Positions 39,628 through 42,667 of a stretch of DNA of 42,667 nt are shown one piece after another. The position numbers were made by a program, and so were the translations under genes. The stretch comes from Erysipelotrichales bacterium (GTDB lineage: Bacteria > Bacillota_I > Bacilli_A > RFN20 > CAG-826). The notes beneath the pieces are model-generated. The model ran no database searches and was not told where the DNA came from. It saw nothing but the letters and a program-made list of their open reading frames with translations. Numbering within the stretch: position 1 is the stretch's first letter; each line of letters starts with the position of its first letter. Where the stretch lies: the NCBI GenBank assembly GCA_022508525.1, contig JAFLVA010000011.1, positions 1-42,667 on the forward strand, read 5' to 3'.

Positions 39628-39663
39628 AATAGATTTGTAAAATCTATTCTTATTTGCTATATT
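39628..39663 (+). promoter_or_regulatory. MFS gene promoter with overlapping dyad
   Basis: TTGTAA (39635-39640), a 17-bp spacer, and TATATT (39658-39663). An inverted repeat, AATAGATTT (39628-39636) and AAATCTATT (39640-39648), covers the -35 and is a candidate operator. Confidence 0.6.
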
Positions 39664-39681
39664 TAATTATGGAGAATGCAT

Positions 39682-41016
39682 ATGGATCAAATTAATCTAA
39701 AATTAAATTATAAGCGTACGTTTATTTTAGGTATTACCTTTTTTACTATATTAATGTTATGGCAAATGTATAATTATTATTGTCCTTTGTTTTTAAATGA
39801 CTTGTTAACATCAACTTATGGAGATGGAGACTATAATTATATCGTTGGTATTATCATGGCTATGGATAATGTGCTAGCTTTGTTCTTATTGCCACTATTT
39901 GGAAGTTTGTCTGACAAAACGCGTTCTAAACTTGGAAAGAGAACGCCATTTATTATTGTTGGTACTGTTGTTTCGCTAATAATCTTTCCATTTATTCCAT
40001 TTTTCTATGCCATAAACTCCTTAGCTGGCGTAATAGTTTCAATGGGATTGATTCTTGTATTCATGCAGATGTTTAGAAACCCTGCAGTAAGTTTAATGCC
40101 TGATGTTACACCAAAGCCATTACGTGGAACTGCCAATGGCATTATAAATTTTGTCGGCTATATTGGGGCGATTTTTGCTGGTGCCTTGCAAATGATTGGT
40201 ATATTTACAATTAAAGGTGCACCCAATCCAATGTTTTTAATAATCCCTTTTGCTTTTACGTCTGTTTTAATGATTTTGTCGCTTATAATTCTTATTTTAA
40301 AAGTAAAAGAAAATAAAATCGCTAAAGAGATGAAAGAAGAAATGGAACTTGGTGAAATGTTAGCAGAGACTGAAGCAGCTACAAAATATGACCACAGGTT
40401 AACAAAGCAAGATAAAATTAACTTAATTTTATTGATAATTTCCATATTTTTATGGTTTATGTCATTTAATGCTGTTGAAACATTTTGGTCTACTTATGGG
40501 ACGAAAGTAATGAATGTTGGATCTAATTCAATTGCTACTATCGTTTTGACAATTGTTTCAATGATTACTTTTATCCCGGGTGGTAAATTGGCAAATAAAA
40601 TTGGACGTAAGTGGTCAATTGTAATTGGCCTTGCATGCATGGTATTTGCTTTAGGTGGATGCTATATAATTTCCTTGACTCCATTAAAAACAGTGCTTCA
40701 AATTTATATTGCTTTTTTTGCGATTGCGGGTATTGGTTGGGCTTTAATTAATTTATCATCATATCCGATGGTGGTAGAAATGTCTGATTCTAGTAATGTT
40801 GGTAAATATACTGGTTTATATTATACATCTTCAATGTTTGCACAATCTATCACACCAATTTGTGTCGGACTTTTGATGGATTTTTTAGGATATGAATCTT
40901 TATTTATGTATTCAACTATATTTATGATTCTTGCATTGATAGTGTTTATATTTATCAAAAATGTGCGTAAAGCGCCAATTGAAAATAAAAAAGGTTTTGA
41001 GAATTTTGATAATTAG
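39682..41016 (+). CDS. MFS transporter, GPH/SUT-like sugar permease
   Basis: A 444-residue permease with about twelve membrane helices. The first loop has GSLSDKTRSKLGKRTPFI, the MFS motif A as found in GPH and sucrose-type carriers; the second half has a matching GGKLANKIGRKWSI. The central cytoplasmic loop is charged (KEMKEEMELGEMLAETEAAT). It probably imports a disaccharide or glycoside with a cation, possibly linked to the GH30-lacI operon just upstream. ATG 39682 lies 7 nt after GGAG; the ATG two codons before it is too close to that site. The substrate cannot be read from sequence. Confidence 0.9.
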   Translation: MDQINLKLNYKRTFILGITFFTILMLWQMYNYYCPLFLNDLLTSTYGDGDYNYIVGIIMAMDNVLALFLLPLFGSLSDKTRSKLGKRTPFIIVGTVVSLIIFPFIPFFYAINSLAGVIVSMGLILVFMQMFRNPAVSLMPDVTPKPLRGTANGIINFVGYIGAIFAGALQMIGIFTIKGAPNPMFLIIPFAFTSVLMILSLIILILKVKENKIAKEMKEEMELGEMLAETEAATKYDHRLTKQDKINLILLIISIFLWFMSFNAVETFWSTYGTKVMNVGSNSIATIVLTIVSMITFIPGGKLANKIGRKWSIVIGLACMVFALGGCYIISLTPLKTVLQIYIAFFAIAGIGWALINLSSYPMVVEMSDSSNVGKYTGLYYTSSMFAQSITPICVGLLMDFLGYESLFMYSTIFMILALIVFIFIKNVRKAPIENKKGFENFDN

Positions 41017-41033
41017 TTTTAAGGAGTGAAATT

Positions 41034-41972
41034 ATGCCAGCAGTTGTTACACATTATGAATTTATAAAATGCTTAGACAAGCATAATAAATACTTTGACG
41101 TACTAGCTTTAGCAGGTCAAGGGCCTGATCCATTCTTTTATTATGGATATAATCTTAAAAAGAGAGGTGATGCAAAAAACATAAGAAAATTTGGAACCCT
41201 TTTGCATCACATGGATATTGCACTAGTATATAATTTTATGATTGAATATGCCATGAGCAAGAAAAACGAAGAAAGAGATATACTTTTAACATTTATTAAA
41301 GGATTTATGTATCATTACTGCCTAGATCGTAACGCTCATCCATACATATTTTATATTTCGGGATTTTCTGATGTTGAAACAGAAAAGAAAAAATATTCTT
41401 TAGAACATGCAAAAGTAGAATCGTATATTGATGCTTTGATGTATAAAAAATGTCGAGAGAGCAAACCAATACGACAAATGCTAAATGTTAAGGATGAACA
41501 TTTAAAAATCATTTCTAACATGTTTGGTGATTTAGGAAGAAAATATTTTAATTTGAAGTATGTGAATGAAAAAACGTACTATTATGGCGTTAAAGATATG
41601 CGATTTGTGAATCATTTATTGGTTTCACCATTGAAGATTAAAAAAGTTTTGTTTATGATTTTCTTTAAAAATCATCGCTTGAATGCAATGTCAGGGCCAT
41701 TAAATTTAAAAAGTTTAAAAAAATATGATTTATTTAATTCGACCAAACAAAAATGGCTTAATTGCGTGAATGGAAATATTCGATTTGAATCGTTTTATGA
41801 ATTATTTGATAACGCAAAAAGGGATGCTGAAACAGTGAATTCAATTATTGAAAAAGCACAAAATGGAGAAAATATACTTAATGATTTGAAGAGATTTACT
41901 CATAATATTGATCATGATGGATTTGAAGTTGATGCACATAAAAAATACTTTAAACTTGTTATTACGAAATAG
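41034..41972 (+). CDS. Zinc-dependent phospholipase C-like protein
   Basis: A 312-residue protein of the zinc-dependent phospholipase C (PF00882-like) family, lacking a signal peptide. Metal ligands can be suggested from THYEF (residue 6 on), the AGQGPDPFFYYG motif (Asp), LLHHMD, and FMYHYCLDRNAHPYIFY (His and Asp). Such cytosolic-looking members are common in gut Firmicutes, and their substrates are unknown. AAGGAG precedes ATG 41034, 17 bp after the transporter. The next gene follows by 16 bp, so the three may form an operon. Confidence 0.85.
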   Translation: MPAVVTHYEFIKCLDKHNKYFDVLALAGQGPDPFFYYGYNLKKRGDAKNIRKFGTLLHHMDIALVYNFMIEYAMSKKNEERDILLTFIKGFMYHYCLDRNAHPYIFYISGFSDVETEKKKYSLEHAKVESYIDALMYKKCRESKPIRQMLNVKDEHLKIISNMFGDLGRKYFNLKYVNEKTYYYGVKDMRFVNHLLVSPLKIKKVLFMIFFKNHRLNAMSGPLNLKSLKKYDLFNSTKQKWLNCVNGNIRFESFYELFDNAKRDAETVNSIIEKAQNGENILNDLKRFTHNIDHDGFEVDAHKKYFKLVITK

Positions 41973-41988
41973 ATAAGAGGGTGAGAAC

Positions 41989-42667
41989 ATGAGGATAGAA
42001 TTAGAAGGACTACCAAACACACGTGACTTGGGTGGTTTAAAAACAAAAGATGGAAAAACAATTAAATATAAAAAATTGCTTCGCAGTGGTCATTTACATT
42101 TTGCAACCGAAAACGATAAAAGAATCTTATTAGAAGAGTATAATCTTGGTTTAGTTGTGGATTTTAGATCTCTTGATGAAAAAAATGAAAAACCAGATCC
42201 AGTCCTAACTAGTGTTAAATATGCATATAATCCTGTAATGCGCGAAATAACCAAAGGTATCACTCGTGACGAAAAAAGTGATAAAGATACGATTACGATG
42301 ATTATTGTTGATATGGCAGATGATTTGAATCGCGCAGAAAAATATATGGAAGATATTTATGAACAACTTATTAACGATGATTATGCTTTATCGCAATATG
42401 GAAAGTTCATTGATTTACTTTTAGAAAATAAAGATAAAGCATCATTATGGCATTGTACAGCAGGTAAAGATCGTGCTGGATTTGCAACATTCCTTGTTTT
42501 AGAATGCTTAGGTGTTGATAAAGAAACAATAATTGAAGACTATTTACTTACTAATAAATACGTGCAAAATGATATAGTTGCAATGATAAAAAGTATAAAA
42601 AGTAAATATAATCTACCAAATGTCGATGAAGTCGTGAAAGCTTTATTTGGTATTAAACGAGTTTATT
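41989..42667 (+). CDS. Tyrosine-protein phosphatase (Y_phosphatase3-type), 3' truncated
   Basis: The gene starts at ATG 41989 (GAGGGTGAG before it) and runs off the window; 226 codons are visible. The start LEGLPNTRDLGGLKTKDGK and LLRSGHLHFAT are typical of this family. The P-loop is H-C-T-A-G-K-D-R-A-G (residues about 159-168), the CX5R signature with the catalytic Cys and Arg, and the general-acid Asp would be in the loop after VVDFRSLDE. Relatives dephosphorylate tyrosine or lipid phosphates. It is likely co-transcribed with the two preceding genes. Confidence 0.92.
   Translation, partial: MRIELEGLPNTRDLGGLKTKDGKTIKYKKLLRSGHLHFATENDKRILLEEYNLGLVVDFRSLDEKNEKPDPVLTSVKYAYNPVMREITKGITRDEKSDKDTITMIIVDMADDLNRAEKYMEDIYEQLINDDYALSQYGKFIDLLLENKDKASLWHCTAGKDRAGFATFLVLECLGVDKETIIEDYLLTNKYVQNDIVAMIKSIKSKYNLPNVDEVVKALFGIKRVY

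Overview
The window is a strongly AT-rich chromosomal segment from a low-GC Gram-positive bacterium, most likely a Bacilli or Erysipelotrichia-type lineage close to the cell-walled relatives of the mollicutes. The evidence is the AT content, Bacillus-like Shine-Dalgarno sites, three T-box leaders, an L20-type infC leader, murC (so peptidoglycan is made), EzrA, DnaB/DnaI-type helicase loading, and gene order recalling Bacillus subtilis: alaS-ruvX-DUF1292; murC-ytxH; ccpA-like, tyrS><rpsD; ezrA-nifZ-thiI-ytfI-ytfJ; infC-rpmI-rplT near thrS; pfkA-pyk; dnaB-dnaI. The standard code is used. I saw no rRNA, tRNA, CRISPR array, integrase or insertion sequence.

Layout. (1) 1-5000 is an accessory island. 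It holds the 3' end of a BspA-like leucine-rich-repeat surface protein, a tiny HTH protein, a PD-(D/E)XK-like protein, a HipA kinase without HipB, and a probable BECR-fold nuclease toxin. Two copies of a 164-bp structured element lie on either side of hipA, and the second copy ends on the start codon of the nuclease gene. A 125-nt structured RNA runs antisense to the end of the nuclease gene, and another structured RNA lies at 4825-4938. (2) 5000-15100 carries T-box-alaS-ruvX-DUF1292, a histone-like DUF2188 protein, murC-ytxH, a TM2 protein, a DUF2974 hydrolase, a CcpA-like regulator and T-box-tyrS. (3) 15100-23000 carries rpsD, a 5'-nucleotidase lipoprotein, then ezrA, cysteine desulfurase, thiI, a small basic protein, ytfI and ytfJ. 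(4) 23000-30500, mostly on the minus strand, carries infC-rpmI-rplT with an autoregulatory leader, a compact type I toxin-antitoxin-like module (24398-24740), T-box-thrS, degV and pfkA-pyk. (5) 30800-37200 carries dnaB-dnaI, ribF, an M18 aminopeptidase, a membrane protein, and rubrerythrin-superoxide reductase. (6) 37200 to the end carries an N-terminally truncated GH30 glycosidase with its LacI regulator, an MFS sugar transporter, a zinc-dependent phospholipase C-like protein and a partial tyrosine phosphatase.

The best candidates for something undescribed are two RNA-regulated loci. At 24398-24740 a 31-residue hydrophobic peptide has its ribosome site in a stem whose other arm is the end of a 12-codon leader ORF, and a convergent 80-nt antisense RNA carries an anti-Shine-Dalgarno motif and repeats matching the mRNA leader. 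At 1852-4353 the duplicated switch-like leader, HipA, the BECR-like nuclease and a convergent structured RNA lie together. The two antisense RNAs share an almost identical 19-bp promoter core (CATTTATAGTATATRCAAA on the plus strand), which suggests common ancestry or control. All of this is read by eye; no search or folding was run.
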